Origin: CAKSUT01 sp045542335
Lineage (GTDB): Bacteria; Bacillota; Clostridia; Oscillospirales; CAG-382
Assembly (NCBI GenBank): GCA_045542335.1
Contig: JAZQKV010000004.1
Location: forward strand, 1-14,786
DNA length: 14,786 bases
Reading direction: 5' to 3'
How positions within the stretch are numbered: position 1 is the stretch's first letter; each line of letters opens with the position of its first letter. The position numbers and the translations under genes are program-made. The notes under the pieces are model-generated. The model saw nothing but the letters and a program-made list of their open reading frames with translations, ran no database searches and was not told where the DNA came from. Positions 14,647 to 14,786 of this stretch are shown in pieces.

Positions 14647-14685
14647 TTCCGGGATGCGCCGAACGATGCGTACCCCGGAATTTTT
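14647..14685 (+). terminator. Rho-independent terminator after eda
   Basis: The outer stem TTCCGGG (14647-14653) pairs with CCCGGAA (14674-14680), an inner CGC/GCG pair (14657-14659 with 14668-14670) may extend it, and five T's follow directly (14681-14685). It starts 66 bp after the eda stop. From 14686 to the window end I see no gene or signal. Confidence 0.8.
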
Positions 14686-14786
14686 GCTTGTCTTTCTGAT
14701 TGTGATAAAGGCTTTTTCGGAAAACTTCAAAAGAATCATTTGAAAACCATAAAATTTGCATAATTCAATAAAGAAAATTAAAGCTG

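Noticed and set aside
13967..14761. A 264-codon minus-strand reading frame opposite eda
   Set aside because: It is cysteine-rich antisense translation of a clearly coding aldolase gene and has no family resemblance.

Overview
The window looks like the chromosome of an anaerobic Clostridia member, most likely in the Oscillospiraceae/Ruminococcaceae range. The evidence is a rubredoxin-tailed flavin reductase next to a ferritin, a dockerin-ended secreted protein, strong AGGAGG-type ribosome binding sites, Gram-positive signal peptides, and hairpin-rich intergenic repeats that I associate with that group. The assignment is an inference from gene content, not from a marker gene.

Left part (1-1780, + strand) is a redox and metal block. 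It holds the 3' end of a flavin reductase/rubredoxin fusion, a ferritin with all six ferroxidase-centre residues, and a ZIP-family metal transporter with its own promoter built into the ferritin terminator. A gene-free stretch follows (1781-2123) with three copies of one hairpin-bearing repeat family and a separate terminator.

The next block (2124-6353, - strand) is a complete spermidine/putrescine ABC importer transcribed right to left as potA-potB-potC-potD. Coding regions overlap or nearly touch, and the operon is driven by a consensus TTGACA/TATAAT promoter. The likely potA start is a TTG at 6103. Three helically phased 10-bp repeats lie upstream of the promoter, and the leader is about 145 nt and hairpin-rich. 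The PotD binding protein has no lipobox and instead ends in a C-terminal membrane anchor.

The centre (6509-10888, - strand) is one very large secreted protein of 1459 residues. It has an intact alkaline phosphatase domain, then a 330-residue unit (beta-helix/GLUG-like module plus Ig-like module) present twice and a third time without its Ig part, then a type I dockerin. A divergent AraC-family regulator (11071-11889) shares its upstream region. That region contains a TGTGAC direct repeat spaced 21 bp across the regulator's -10 box.

The right part has a second AraC-family regulator on the - strand (11998-12882) with a perfect consensus promoter, which also fixes its start. The two regulators converge on one shared hairpin terminator. 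To the right, a + strand pair has a good promoter: a single-pass membrane protein of unknown function with a calcium-loop-like motif, then a KDPG/KHG aldolase (eda) with a terminator. No RNA genes, insertion sequences, CRISPR arrays or phage genes were seen.

The most noteworthy item is the dockerin-bearing modular alkaline phosphatase with its divergent AraC regulator. I do not see a clearly new multi-gene system.
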